A stretch of 64,000 nt of DNA from Tubulanus polymorphus (GCF_964204645.1 NC_134030.1:11280278-11344277), one strand, 5' to 3'; numbered from the stretch's first letter, positions 1 through 12,917 are shown. Notes: a model not told the origin generated them from the sequence alone. Numbers and translations are program-made.

Positions 1-2690
1 TACGCATTATACAATTGTTCCAATGGGAATAGGGCCTATTTATTGGGCTTATTATTTCCTGCTTCAGAATACTGAAATAAGCCCAACGTTCATTCAAATA
101 TCCAACATCGGTGTAAGTTTGATTACTGTATACATGTACTGTAGGTTTTCATGTTGTATGAATATTTTGCAGTTAAAATGGGTATGATGCTGATTCCAAT
201 GTCAAACGCATGAAGTTAGATGGTCAAGGACAGTCAACACCAAGATATCTCTCTTCGACCGATGTTGCACCATAGATCTGATTCTTTCAACTCAAGGAAA
301 GTGATTCAACACGATCGACATAACACTGGAATAGGAACTGTTAACAAAAGACAAGTTGAAAAAACAGAAGTTATGCTTGATTCTCATGTTCAAATTTAAT
401 TCAAATTTATTTTATTACATCATATTTACAAAGCATATCATTGGTTCATACAGTAATAAAAATTAGGACAGAACAAATATTATTACAGAATTTCCAAAAG
501 GCAATGAATTTCTATAACTGAATGAACTTATTTTTCTAATAACTCGGATCAAGAGTGACTCTCCTGTTTATTAGGAAACACACGCAACTAGTGGAATAGG
601 TTTGATTTACACACATGTTGCAGGTATCAATTGTTTATCACTGTAGAATTTGTAAACCATAAAAGCCAAAATCAACATCAGCCGGAAACCCAGACCAAAT
701 CAATTCATAATTTATTGATTGAATCTACACTACAATATATTATTTATTCAAATATTTCAATAAAAACATTAACTTCTTAAATCTATTCTAAATCATAGTA
801 CGTTCTTATCTGTAAATTCACTAAATCTATCGACTCAGCAGGTGCTTAAGATGAGTTCTTAATAGGACAGATCCATTTTTAAGGATGGTGATAATACAGT
901 ATCATGATGTTTGAATGCCAAAATAAATGCCTGGTCAAATAAATTAATATTTGTGATTGTACGTCCGCGTATGTTCGGTTTCAAAGCTGAATCATATTTG
1001 ACGTTTACACAGCATATTAGGTTCGAATCTGTCAATGCATTTTATTCTATGTATCGATATTTCAATTTACTACAATTCCCATCATTCTGAATGGCTTTGC
1101 AGAAAACCCGTTATCGCTGCTTGGCAGCTATATTTATTTTTTCCCTTTTCCACACAGTTTTCGTTAAAAGTGTAAAGGTTTCCTCACCTTACCGCTGTCG
1201 CCGATACAATCCGTATGATATCCTTCAGCTCACTTCAATCTCCAGATACTGCATGGGAATTTTGATAAATCCACGTTATAAAGGCACTGTCGAGCTGTAA
1301 ACATCGGAAATTTGGCCCCGTTTAATAAGTAGCCATAATGTTGTGTTTTCTTTCCGATATTTCTCTCTTCTTTTTGAGGAAGAGCTATTGAATATTCCCT
1401 CTCTCTCCACAATCAATTTCAAAGTCAATTTCATGAATTTATTGCTCACCGGGTCCGAGTCCCAGAGTTTACGAGTCCGGCGTTTGCGTGTCCGACAGGT
1501 TTAAGGGCATTTGTTTGTTAGCTCTTTAATATTTTTTGATTTCTTGTTATAACGGTTATTTTATTTAAGCATATTTCTGATCTGGTCATGTAACCAGAAG
1601 TGTCAATAAATAGATTTTGAATTGATCATGTTTAAATCAAGGTCGTTGAGTCGCGGGTGGCTACTAGAATTAGGTTCGACTCAGAGAGAAAACAAACGAC
1701 AGAAAAGTATCAGGTCATTACGATAACCTACTACGGAACACACAGTTGACAAACAGTGTTAGGCCTGTGCCGGTTGGTGCGTATTGGTACTAAAATATAC
1801 TGGTAGGTCAGTTAGTTCGGTTGTGAAGTGTGGAAGCTAAGAAAGCCTACCAGTATTTATTTGTCTATAGGCCTAATATGTAATAGATGAAATCTCAGTG
1901 ACGGACGCCTAGTTACACAGCCATTGATTTAAATTCAACCCGCATGATTAGAATTTGAATAAATATTCCCGTAGCCGTCGTCGACTTCGTGGTGAAAGAA
2001 AATTTACCCCAAATATTGTCTTCGATAAAAAGTATGGACACCAGAAAATTTGCTCTTTTGTGAATAAATATTTCATAAATCTCTCAGAGGAAAATCACTT
2101 TTAGAAATTAATCCGATACGTAGAAAAATTGTACGGTACATCATTGAACACCCGGCAGTTCACAGGAGAGGATAAATTGATATACCGTACTAAATCATAG
2201 AACTCAAATGAAGAAATTGAATAGATAGGGAAACCTCTGTGAAACGAAACTGGTCCTGGGCTCATTCCAAGACGATGCAAAGCGGTGAACTGCAAGCTAG
2301 CCTGGAAATTATTTAGTATAAGCCTATTGCAAATCGCTAATTCACATTTCAAAGAAGACGAATTCTGTGAGAAAATAATTTAGGACGCAACAAAATATGC
2401 ATCACGAATGTGCACAAAAAGTATTTATTTCTCTGTGAGAAAAATATCCAAAAATTCGGCAGAAGAAAAATAGAATTTTCTTTTTTCAAAGTTGTTTTCT
2501 TATTTTTCATTATACCCATGGGATTGTGCTTTCCTTAAAGAACCAAAGATCCTGTCTAAATTGTTTTTTCTGGATATCGCACCGATAATAAGCGGCGCAC
2601 GTGGCTCAAGTCTATTTATTTTTGATTGTCCACGATCTTTTTGGGATATTTCGCTTAATTTTGGGTGTGCATACCTCAAATAGGTCTTAA
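1..2690. other. No gene recognised
   Basis: A+T-rich sequence with no reading frame I can assign. Positions 1043-1125 match 6313-6395 closely (described separately). Around 1445-1500 there are short repeats of a 'gtccg' core. The short frames present have no recognisable domain and are probably chance. Confidence 0.5.
1043..1125 (+). repeat. 83-bp direct repeat, copy 1
   Basis: This block, beginning 'attctatgta' and ending 'tcgctgctt', recurs at 6313-6395 with only a few substitutions and one small indel. The second copy starts exactly where the A+T-rich tail of the non-LTR element at 3.5-6.3 kb ends. It could be a dispersed repeat or a duplicated piece of insertion target. Confidence 0.7.
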
Positions 2691-2819
2691 TCGAATTAGT
2701 AGAGTTGTGCAGTTAAGTACTGGTTCAAGTCCAGTATAGCGTGCAATAGTTCCCCGCTCATAGATACATTTTTAGAAAAGGAGTAAATCGGCTGCGTACT
2801 TTTCAAGACAAACGGACAA

Positions 2820-3445
2820 ACCGACATACCGACAAACCGACATAGTCCCTCGATCCAGCCACGGGTAATCCACGGAAAAACCCTGTCCCTCGATCCTAGC
2901 CACATTATATAAGGGTAATCCACGCAACCACACAGCCCCTCGATCCTAGCCACTTTATATGAGGGTAATCGGCGGGTAATCCACGCATATACCCAGCCCC
3001 TCGGTCCCAGTCACTTCATATAAGGGTAATCCATGTACCACACAGCCCCTCGATCCCAGCCAATTTATACAAGGGTAATCCAGGTACATACCCAGCCCCT
3101 CGATCCCAGCCACTTTATATAAGGGTAAGTTATTATAGTCATATATAAGTCCATTATAGCATTAAATAGTTCCAGCAGAGACTTATCACATTGGACTGGT
3201 ATTTGGAATTAATCCGCCAATATTGGACTGATTGAATCTTACGACATTACGCCATAGGGACGTGCGAAAATACCGACATACCGACGAACCGACAAACCGA
3301 CAAACCGACGAACCGAGATACCGACGAACCGACAAATCCGTGCGTGGATTACCCTTATATAAAGTGGCTGGGATCGAGGGGCTGGGTATGTACCTGGATT
3401 ACCCTTGTATAAATTGGCTGGGATCGAGGGGCTGTGTGGTCTCTG
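2820..3445. repeat. Minisatellite with inverted copy
   Basis: Between about 2855 and 3125 a unit of roughly 50-60 bp recurs, each with 'cccctcgatcc', 'agccactttatat' and 'agggtaatcca'. The same unit returns in reverse complement at about 3345-3440 ('ggattaccc', 'aaagtggctgggatcgagggg'). A short 'accgacaaaccg' repeat lies at 2815-2845 and again at 3270-3335. The whole block could fold into a long hairpin. No coding role is visible. Confidence 0.8.
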
Positions 3446-3503
3446 AAATTTTGGATTATTTATAGGTTCATCTTCGACTATAACCTAGTCAACCTACTGC
3501 AAG

Positions 3504-6312
3504 ATGGATTTAAAGCGACCGTTAACTATTATGTGCATCGGAGGTAAATTTTCTGAAGATGATGTGGTTGTTTCGCTCGGAAACAACATTTCTAATGTTC
3601 GAGCTAATATACAAATACTGAAAATGGGTGAACGTAGAATAACATTCACCTATGTAGAATCCTTGAATACATGTGTTAGGAGTGATCCAAAGGTAAAAAA
3701 TCGGCAAATTAAAACTTTTATGGTTGATGAATTGCCCAACACTACGAATGTAACCAAAAAAGACGCTGCGGTCGAATCATCTGATGCGTCCATCGCCACA
3801 CAACTGTCCAGATTCGGCTAAGTTGTATACGGCAGCATTCGCAGTGGAGAGATAAAAAATACTGAGATTCTGAATGGGACAATATACGCAAAGATGATCG
3901 AAGTACAAGATATAGTTCAAGTTGAGACAAAATTTGGCAAATTCGATGTTAGAATTTATTGTGACAATAACAAGACGCAGTGCCGGTGTTGCTGGGATAC
4001 CGATCACTCATATTTCCGTTGTCTTTTGCGCTCGCGGAAATTGTGCTTCAAGTGCAAACTTGCAGATCATCTGGCGGCGGATTGCTCATTAGGCATTGTT
4101 TGTTTTTATTGCCAGACTGAAGGAAACAAAAAAAACTGATTGCGCTAGACTACGGGAAGTTCAGACAAAATTATTCAATGAACCGGACTCGAACGCAACT
4201 AGTGAACACAGTTCTGATATAGTTGAATCAACACCAGTTATCGTCCAACAAACGTCAGATCAAACCCAACCGCCCGTAACTGAGGCGTGTTCAGCTGCCA
4301 AATCACCTAAATCGCCCGAGTATCTAATAATCGGCGATTCGAATTGCCACCGCCTTATGTTCTAATTTGTCATTTTGGGGACAAATGACAAATCTCTTCA
4401 GAAAGAGGATCACGATCAAGTAATCCTTGATATGACGAAAGCTGCGAATATCCTTCTCAGCCAATTCCCTTCCGCAAATATAAACATATCCAGTATCTTG
4501 CCTCGGAAGGGAAAATTAAAACCGTTATGCATTTGAATGAAGTTAAATCCCTCGTAAACAGATACTTAAAAAAACTTTGTGATAACGAGAGCAGGCTTCA
4601 TTACATATATAATGATAAGAAATTCTGCCCAGATGGATCAGCGGTACGATCGATGTTCGACTCTACTGATACCAAGGGTGTACATATCGGTATTGATGGA
4701 TGTTTTCGGCATAAATGCTGAAGCGAGCAAAAGAGGCTACGAAGTCAGTCATCATCTTCGGGTAGTCCGAATAGCGTTCAGGCTTCTAAAATCCTTATTA
4801 CCGGTGATTCACCGGTAACAGTTGCATAATTTCTATGTTAACCTACATCTCTGAATATATTATATTACAATATATTATTATATTATATTATAATTTACTA
4901 TAATGGACTTTTCTACAAACGTTAACAATATCTCACAGAACTGTTTAGATTGTAAATATTATAGTGATAATAATTTTCCTTTTCGTAAGGATACGTTTTC
5001 AATTTTATCCAATAATGTACGAAGCATGAGCAAATATTTTGACGCTTTAACTCATTATCTGGATATTTAAAAACTCAAATTCTCAGTTATTGGTCTTTCT
5101 GAGACTTGGGCTAGCCAAAATAACAACAACAGCAACATGTACCATCTGAATGAATACAAAAAGTATTTTCAAATGAAGGGGAAATGGCAAAAGAGGAGGT
5201 GGGGTATCATTATATTTGAAAAATAATTTAGTTTTTAACCTGCGTTCGGATTTAAGTAGTGAAGATGAGTTAACGTTTGAGTCTTTATTTGTAGAAATTA
5301 ATTATAAAAAGCATAAAAACACTATTGTTGGAATTATATATAGACCACCTGGATCAGGAATGCAAAGTTTTCAAGATGAATTTAATAAACTCTTAGACTA
5401 CCACTTAACACTTCGATTAAAATTAACGGAATTAATATCGATCACGTCCATAGCACAAACTTTTTGGGTATAAATATTGACGATAAATTATCATGGATTA
5501 ATCACATCAATGATGTTCAACGTAAAGTATCTAGGAGTATCAGCATGTTAAATAGATTAAAACGATTTTTACCGCAGAAAACTCTTATTCAATTATATTT
5601 CAGTTTAGTGGAACCGGATCTCAGTTATTGCAACATAGTTTGGGCTCAAAATTTCAATGTTTACTTAAATTCCCTATTGCTACTTCAAAAGCGAATAATA
5701 TCAAATTCAAATTATTTAAAACACACTGAGCCACTTTTTAAAAGATTGAAAATACTAAGAATCAGAGAAATGAACAAATTACAGTTAGGATGCATTATGT
5801 TTAATTATAACAAATCCATGCTACCTGATTTTTTTAATAATTATTTTCAATTTCGATATGAAATTCACAATTATCGAACTCGTAGCTTAAACAGTATGGA
5901 AATCCCTCGAATTCAAACTCGAAGAAGTAAGTTTTCAGTAAAGACTTCTGTAACTTTGAAATTCACTCGATCCAATTTTATAGGATTGAACAGTATCTAC
6001 GTTTTTAAAAATAATTTCAAACATCATCTGTTAAGAGGTCAATAGTTATGTTTAATCTCTGTTTAAATGTATATTGATCTGGATTTATTGCGTCATTTTT
6101 TCTCTGCCTTGTCATGATTTTCATGCGTGTGCCTGTCCAAGTGTGATAGTTTGGTGAAAGGTTGCTTGCATGTGCGTGTGTGATTTCCATGGGTGTCAGG
6201 GCCATGCTTTATGGTTACAAGTTTTTAACTTCTCCTGGTATCCATCGACTTATATAACATTACCCTGTAATTTTCTAATGTAATTTAATTCGTAAATAAA
6301 GAATAATAATAA
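3504..6312 (+). mobile_element. Non-LTR retrotransposon, internally deleted
   Basis: A CR1/L2-like LINE remnant in several frames. The first frame (3504-3821) is a presumed ORF1 start. 3894-4139 encodes two CCHC zinc knuckles with C-x2-C-x4-H-x4-C spacing (near 3980-4065) and part of a third. About 4315-4720 encodes an SGNH/GDSL-like esterase: 'IIGDSN' near 4326 and a 'DTKGVHI' block near 4668. From 4903 a second frame has the start of an AP-like endonuclease ('NNVRSM', 'GLSETW'), then 'IYRPPGS' near 5336. At about 5460 the frame jumps to the C-terminal part of ORF2 (5464-6045), so the reverse transcriptase core is missing. It ends in an A+T-rich AATAAT tail at 6296-6312. Frame breaks throughout: a dead copy. 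Confidence 0.75.
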
Positions 6313-6395
6313 TTCTATGTATTGGTATTTCAATTTACTACAATTCCCATCATCCTTGAATGGCTTTGCAGAAAACCCGTCATCGCTGCTTTGAT
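6313..6395 (+). repeat. 83-bp direct repeat, copy 2
   Basis: Near-copy of 1043-1125, beginning directly after the AATAAT tail of the preceding LINE. Confidence 0.7.
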
Positions 6396-6593
6396 CTACG
6401 GAAAATAGCTATATTTTCTTAATGATTTACTCCTGGAATTAAAAGGCGATCCAAACTGTATTAACGTACTGGCCTACCAGATGACCTATGTCTAATTGCA
6501 AACTCTGAGGCTGCGCTACAATATCTAATTGACAAAATAAGGTCTTGGTGTGGCAAATGGCTGTTATCCATAAATGTCGATAAAACGCAAATT

Positions 6594-7290
6594 GTGCACT
6601 TTAGAAAAATTAGAAAAGCATGTACGAAATTCCACTTTACATGGCATGATAATGAGATATGTAAAGTAGACTGTTACAAATATCTTGGCGTTTATTTGGA
6701 CTTTCATCTAAAATGTAACACTCATTTTGAACATTTGTCCACCTCGGCGGTAATTATAGGACGGTCTTCTACTCTCCGGAATGTAGGCTACGAGCCGTTT
6801 AAAATTTTATATGAAAGTGGTGTCGATACAATTCTCAGTTACGGTGCAGAGATTTGGAGTGCAAAAAACCCGCATAATATTGAAAAAGTGCAGTACAGAG
6901 CTGGCAGATATTTTCTGGGCCTTAACCCTTTGACTCCTTTACCAGCACTTCTTGGTTGGCTCCCATGTAAATTCAAAAGAATCAGAAACCTAGTTCGATT
7001 CTGGAATATATTAATTGATATGGATGATAACCGACTAACCAAAAATGTTCGTTGTTCTTATAAGATGTTGCTTAAAATCTAAATAACTGGTCTAGTGATT
7101 TTCATAAAATCTGTGTAGCAATGCAAATCGTTGACAAATTTGATAATCGTCAAATTATTGCATTGAATGACGCCGTTCTAAAAGACCTGGCAACACAAGA
7201 GTGACACAGGAATGGGGAGACTAAACCTAAATTGAGAACCTACAAAACATGCAAATATAACTTAGAGACTGAAACCTTAAACTTAAACTA
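6594..7290 (+). pseudogene. Non-LTR ORF2 C-terminal fragment, part 1
   Basis: The frame 6594-7082 encodes the region after the reverse-transcriptase palm, with the 'YKYLGVYLD' motif near residues 28-36 and a downstream tryptophan-rich part ('LLGWLP'). Frames beyond 7082 continue the same domain up to about 7285. The coding sequence is then cut by the Merlin-like repeat at 7291 and resumes near 8100. It belongs to a different LINE group from the elements at 3.5-6.3 and 14.4-17.2 kb. Confidence 0.65.
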
Positions 7291-8100
7291 AATTGGCCCA
7301 AGTCGGATATAGCATAGTATAGTGCCTTGGCGTAGAGTTAATAAGTTGTGCGGTTAACGATCAGCGCATTAACACATTGGCGCATGAATACATTGATAAT
7401 TGGGTATTAATGCGCAGCAAAGGAACAGTTCATGTACAGGTTGACCGACGACTAGTGACAGTTGACTACTGTTGGTTGTTTGTTGGTTGGCCCATTGAAG
7501 AGATGATATAGTGCATATCTCACCCGCTGGTTGACGGTCGACGGATGACACGATGCAATGTTGTCGCCAATTTATGTACAAGGATCGTGGTGACAAAAAT
7601 GAGAGACGATAGAGTGCATAGACCTATATCATCCGCTGGTTGACGGTCGACGGACGACACGTCGAAATGTCGTCGCCAATGTATGTACAAGCATCGTGGG
7701 TTGACTGGTTGACGGGTGACCACAAAACACAAACAAACAAGAGAAGTAAGTCTAAACCGAAACAGTAAACTATAAGCATCAGCTGCGAAAATTTCATTTT
7801 TGATTTTGAAAAAAAAGAGCCGGCACGTATCGACGTCGTTCTGTAGCAATGTGAACAATGCAATATTTCACCGTCCCCACGTTTGTTTTTTGGGAGGCGC
7901 ATCTCACGATGACAGTGGTGAAAGTAAATAATGAATCTCCTGTGAATTTGAATGCTTAACCGTTGAAACTAATATCAGAGAATTGGAATTGACTAATTGT
8001 GTTTGGTGTATGAGGTTAATAGATCGTTAATAGTTAATTTGTCGGTTGGTAGATACGTCGACACGTTGACACATGGAATTTTAATGGCTGGCGATGTGAA
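7291..8100 (-). mobile_element. Merlin/IS1595-like transposon fragment, copy 1
   Basis: The minus-strand frame 7902-7624 contains the N-terminal part of an ISXO2/IS1595-type (Merlin) transposase: a C-x2-C zinc pair ('HCSHCY') followed by 'RAGSFFSKSKM', a hallmark of this family. The left edge, 'ggcccaagtcgg' at 7292, is shared with the copy at 23838. The central part present in copy 2 (about 24188-24755) is missing here. Interrupts the LINE coding sequence at 6.6-8.5 kb. The right boundary is uncertain because copy 2 also shares sequence to about 8210. Confidence 0.55.
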
Positions 8101-8720
8101 TGTGTCGACATGACAACTTTCTTTGGGATACACATAAACCGAACAACGCAGTAAGCATACGCGAAGGAACTATACTATGCAATACCCTACTTGAGCCACT
8201 AAATTTTACTCGGTCTAAGAGGTCGTTAATCGCACAACTAAGGAGTGGAATACTCCCTCTTTCTATTGAAGTTGGCATGTATAGAAATACTCCATTGAAG
8301 AACCGAATTTGTCAGCTATGTTACCGAAACCTGGTTGAAAGTGAAATGCACTTGGTAATAATAGAATGTCCATGCTACGACGAATTTCGCTTAGACCTAT
8401 ACTCTCAAATTAGTCATGACAACTTTCGGCAATTCTCAAGTGAGGAGAAATTTACTTAAATCAATACTGAGTATCAAAAACACCTTGGAAACTTCATGAT
8501 TCGAGCATGGTTTAAGAGAATATATCAGTTTAGAATCACTTATTTGTATCCTATACACTGTTTGTATATATTAATGATCACATTTGTAAGACTTGTTAAT
8601 TTAAATGTTATGTTAAAGTGACTTGTAAGCCATACATGGCTGGATACGCTGAATCCTCTTACACGTAAATCTATATGTATGTATTATGTCGTACATGTCA
8701 CTATAATAAAAATAAAAATA
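8100..8720 (+). pseudogene. Non-LTR ORF2 C-terminal fragment, part 2
   Basis: The frame 8100-8459 has 'LIAQLRSGILPL' followed by a cysteine/histidine block ('CQLCYRN', later H and 'ECPCY'), typical of the extreme C-terminus of RTE/CR1-like ORF2 proteins. Sequence to about 8720 is non-coding 3' tail ending in A-rich sequence ('ataaaaataaaaa'). Confidence 0.6.
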
Positions 8721-9019
8721 CAAAAAATACAAATACAATGTGAAAGTTTAAGAGTCTTCACCTTGTATGGGTTTGCTTGATAATGAACTTGGTGACCACC
8801 GCGAGTTACACTGCACGTGGAATTCAGAAAGAGTTAACCTCTGAGCCTAGGAAGAATATTGCTTGTCAACACGGAGATCCTGAGGGGCGGGTGCCTCCCG
8901 AGTTGACCGAACGTGGGGGCTTTAAACCCTCCGATTGAGGTTTTAACTTGGCTATCCCGTGGAGATCACACTGCCGAGGTGCATGAAACAAACCAAATTC
9001 AAAGACCTTCTCGATGATA

Positions 9020-9360
9020 AAAAAACTACATGGCTCAATTGGGGAATACATACGAACAAGAACGGTATAAACTTTTTGTAGATATGTCACAGGAGGTGCA
9101 TGACTTCCAAGAACTAACAAAACAACAACAGTTTCACATATTAATGGCTAACTACCAAATAACTCAAGCAACCTTTATTGAACAATGTTGGAGTAAAAGG
9201 AGTTCACTTTCAGTGCCACTTGAATATATTTATAAATAAATCTAACTAATGGTGACTTATAAGCCCGTTAAGGGGTTGGGTAGTGTCGAAATGTATATAT
9301 TATGTGTTGGTAAAGAAGACTTAAACTACATGCCACAATAATAAAATAAATATACATACA
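9020..9360 (+). repeat. LINE 3' tail copy, related to 40.87-41.06 kb
   Basis: The frame 9030-9239 and its 3' sequence match 40873-41010 in both coding and non-coding parts: 'gatatgtcacagga', 'catgacttcc', 'acaatgttggagtaaaa'. The end 'cacaataataaaat' also recurs near 41510. Probably the 3' end of a LINE whose body is not in the window. Confidence 0.5.
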
Positions 9361-10440
9361 ATAAATATACATACACATCTCTAGACTCAGGTACGTAGCT
9401 ATCAAGAAACTGCTGTTGGTCTTCTTATTGTTATACTTTAATGTAAAATATTGTGGTATGCAAATACAATTTTGTAAATATCACTCTGTACATCTCAAGG
9501 ATGTATTAAGTACGATAAAGAGATTATTAAATTGAATTGAACCCCCAGCGATAGTGTCCGAAAAGGTTACTTAGGCGTGAAGGGCGCTAAAATACGATCC
9601 ACTGGTCAAATTCCGTGGCTTCATCCACTATTCCAGGCTAAGAAGATCCCATGGGGCAAGGGAAGAAAGCCATGATCCCGGAACTGCCAGAGTGAGACGG
9701 CACAGTCAATTTTCCAAAAGCGCTGGATGGCCGAACGGTACAAAATCGAACTTATCTGACCACGGACTTCGAACCAATATCTGACGGAAAGGTGCAAGCT
9801 GTTCGGTACCGTCTGGCGGAACTTTTCCACCCTGGGATTGACAGCCGATGTTGTTCCATTTGCTAGGTTGAAAGACATGTCTATTTGAAGTAACTTAGTC
9901 GGAGATAACGAAGACTCCTGGTAAACCCACATTCGGTTATGAATCGACTGCTCTCCCGTTTGGAGTTGCCAACGATCAGCCAATCATCTAAATCAGATAA
10001 TCCAATACTTTCTCCTGTAACTGATTTCCAGACGAACGGACGAAAAGTGAACGCAATAGCCCGCTGGGATTAGTCCCAAGTGGGCTTAAAATCAAGGACT
10101 TCCAAGGACATTTTCTGCCAAATGTTCCCATTGACTTTCCCGAACAAAAACTTTCAAGGAATCTACTACAGCTACGAGCCCTCGATGCAAGGTTCCCGTT
10201 CACAGTATTCATCCGCATAGCATGGTAAAATGAATTCAATTGAACGAATTATTGATAAAATATTATCCAACATCTTCTACATATTATTGCGATCAACTTT
10301 TATCAACAATCAGCCTAATTCAATGTTAATACAAAGATACCGGAACTATTTTTGTAGCGTATTTAACCTCACTCGGCGGATCGTTCGTTAAATCAATGAC
10401 TGTAAAAACGGTGTGCATTTGTTCGCGGTAAACATACATG
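9361..10440. other. Repeat-derived sequence, no gene
   Basis: Contains a fragment at about 10020-10095 of the repeat family also seen at 20250-20350 and, inverted, at 22240-22320 (core 'gaacgcaatagcccgctggga'). A minus-strand frame at 9983-9621 (120 codons) has no recognisable domain and is not called as a gene. Confidence 0.45.
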
Positions 10441-10759
10441 ACACCACGCCGACATGCTAATAATAGCTTTCTGTTTCATCAAGAGCTAATGTTATGTTGT
10501 TGGTTTGGGCTCTCCACTAGTGTTGTGGTTCTCCAACACTGTATCTGTCTTTTAGGCCGGATCTTCAGTCCACGGTCTTGACTTCTACAATCGCCAGTAT
10601 ATAACCCTAACGACTTCTTAGATTATATATTCGTTTATTATCTCTTTGTCTAGATGTATACAATCTCTTCCTGGAGCTCTGTTCTCTCAAAAGCCTCCCT
10701 CTATTCTCTCTAGCCTCTCAAAACCTCTAAGCTTTCTTAAACCTTTAATATTATTTTCT

Positions 10760-11080
10760 CTTTAGTAACGTGTGCAGGCCCTCCTCCACATATGGCTTGG
10801 AATTCATGGATTGTGACGTATTCATACGTCACAACATTCCTCCAATCCATGTATGGGTGGTGACGTATCTGCACACGTCACAATTATCTAAAAATACCTT
10901 TTTGCACTTATCAGCATATTAGGTTTCCTACGTAGACACATACGTCACTTCCAGACTTGTTTATTTATATTACTTCTATTTATGTTTATGTATGACGTAC
11001 TTATCCACTATCCACGCAGGTTGTCTGGCAACTGCAACACTGGCCATGAACTCCAGCTTCTGTACATTACTTGTTGGTAT
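10760..11080. repeat. Dispersed repeat, copy 1
   Basis: The segment around 10925-11080 ('cctacgtagacac', 'acgtcactt', 'ttaatgtatgacgta'-like, 'ggcaactgcaac', 'gaactccagcttc') recurs at about 39750-39865 in the same orientation with moderate divergence. Positions 10800-10890 also hold short inverted repeats around 'gtgacgtat'/'atacgtcac'. Confidence 0.5.
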
Positions 11081-11360
11081 AGTTTAACCGCTGATAACTA
11101 AAACCTACTAATGTTCCCTGAAAGCTTTTTGATATAATTCATGAAAGCCCAATAATATATTTCCTGAAAGTCTCCATATTAATAAAATGGGAAATTTATG
11201 TACATATTAATGAACAAAATATATCTTTAATTGCACGTATATGCCTACCTTCCTTCTCAAGATCTGCCTTGTCACGGTTTTTTATGGCTTCCCGTAGTCT
11301 TATGAACACACGTTCAGTTGTGTTAGCTATTTTCAAGATAAAATGCAATTTTCATTGACA

Positions 11361-11555
11361 TTAAGCCGTAGTCAAAATTCTGTAATTGGCATCAAAGCTG
11401 GTTATAGCGTTACCTTCAGATTCTTCGTTCTTAAACATTTGTAAGCAATGATTGTAAAAACGGTCCATCAACTTTTCGTCACTTTCCTGCTCGCCTAGAA
11501 TAAATATGATCAATATACAGCTGCAAAGTAGCCTTTTTATTATTTTCATTATCAT
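11361..11555 (-). CDS. Possible small secreted protein
   Basis: A 64-codon minus-strand frame from ATG (11555) to a stop at 11361. The N-terminus has Lys/Arg followed by about 14 mostly hydrophobic residues ('CSCILIIFILG'), which looks like a signal peptide. The remainder is acidic with a single internal Cys. I do not recognise the family. It could be a first exon or a chance frame; there is no splice or transcript evidence in the sequence. Confidence 0.3.
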   Translation of the reverse strand: MIMKIIKRLLCSCILIIFILGEQESDEKLMDRFYNHCLQMFKNEESEGNAITSFDANYRILTTA

Positions 11556-11599
11556 TCTTTATTTGCGAATTAAATTACATAAGAAAATTACGGGTGATA

Positions 11600-12840
11600 A
11601 TATGGTCCAGTAAGTAAGAAAAGTAAAAAATTTACTTTCCGTGATAACATAACCAGACGAAACTAAATACATCACGATCTGAGATCTGACTGATCAAAAA
11701 AAGTATCTCTAATTAACCGTAAATCATGTATTTGTCATAAACTTTGTTTATATATTTCACATATAAACCGCATATGGTGCCATTCATGATGTTATCCCTG
11801 ACAATCAACACGAGCACTTGCGCGCGTTTTACAACGCGTTTTAGAACTACCACGCGAAAAACTGATGTCACGTTTACGCGTGCATTATGTCTACGTGCAT
11901 TTGTCGAATTGAACCTATCACTGCTTTAATATGTATCATAATCAGTCATCTGATCCCCATCCCTCTTTTGGCACAAACATTAAAGTCATGTATCGTTAGA
12001 AACATTTCTATTTTCCGATGGTGTTTATTTTATTTTTCTCGGCTGCAACAATCGGATACAGTTGCAGTTTGAAAGATAAACGTCACTTTTAGGAAGACGC
12101 CTCAAAAAATTGGTAATTTTGTGTTATTGATTGTAACTTTTTCATGTTTTCAGATACAATGTGGAATTTTTCATTGAAGATAGAGTTTTATCTGAAGATT
12201 TTGTTGATACAGCATTCGTAAATATATCTTCATAGAAACGCGTGTGGCCACCGGTTGAGTCAAGCGCAAAGCGTGCGCGAGTAGTTGACCGTCGATTTTC
12301 TGCATACGCTGGTTAAGCCAATTCCATGGCAATTTTTAAAATTTTAAAAAGAAAGAATTTTCTTTATTTTGGCGCGCCAAAACGAAATTTCAGAGAAAAT
12401 TGGACGTTTTTTTCGTTTTGGCGTTCTGGCGTTCTGGCGCCCTCGTTTACATACCAGGAATTTTACGCTATGGCCCTTATCAGCAGCCACCATAGTTCAT
12501 AGTGTTATCGAATCATCCATTGCGCAGTAGGCCTATACAGAATTCATATTTCTCTAAAACTAAACATAGTGCATGAAATTGCGCTCGTTTGTTGCTACTG
12601 ACTTTAATTCCTGATTTTATAAGTTCATTTTCCCTAATTTGCGGACCTTCTTAAAAAATGTCGCGGCGGAAAATATGCTCACTGTTCGAGGTCCTTTAAG
12701 TTCAAGTTCCTTTAGAACCCGGTCAATCGTCCTCGGCCAATCAGATGGCCGTATTCGCCGTTTCTATTTCTGCCAATTAGTAAGAACCCGGTTCTATTTC
12801 ATGTAGAAATTGATCACGTGACCAGCCGCTTCTCTGGAAA
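11600..12840. other. No gene recognised
   Basis: Unassigned sequence. Short frames at 11744-12072 show no domain. GC-rich stretches near 11815-11900 contain repeated 'acgcg' motifs but nothing I can name. Confidence 0.4.
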
Positions 12841-12844
12841 CGAC

Positions 12845-12917
12845 CGGAGCGCGTGGGATTCGAGGCCACTGACACCGTAATCAAAGCCTTCGGCTTTACC
12901 ACCTGAGCCACGAAGGA
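12845..12917 (-). repeat. tRNA-derived SINE head
   Basis: On the minus strand this segment has an A-box-like 'TGGCTCAGGTGGTAAAG' and, about 35 bases on, a B-box-like 'GGCCTCGAATCCC', the internal RNA polymerase III promoter layout of a tRNA. The cloverleaf is poor, so a SINE head is more likely than a functional tRNA gene. Confidence 0.5.

Noticed and set aside
7369-7596. Overlapping minus-strand frames in the Merlin-like repeats
   Set aside because: Apart from the frame with the zinc pair and 'GSFFSKS' motif they are shadows in other frames of the same repeat.
9621-9983. 120-codon minus-strand frame
   Set aside because: No domain, low-complexity neighbours and adjacent repeat fragments; probably chance.
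12845-12917. Functional tRNA gene
   Set aside because: A and B boxes are present but a proper acceptor stem and anticodon arm are not; SINE head is the better reading.
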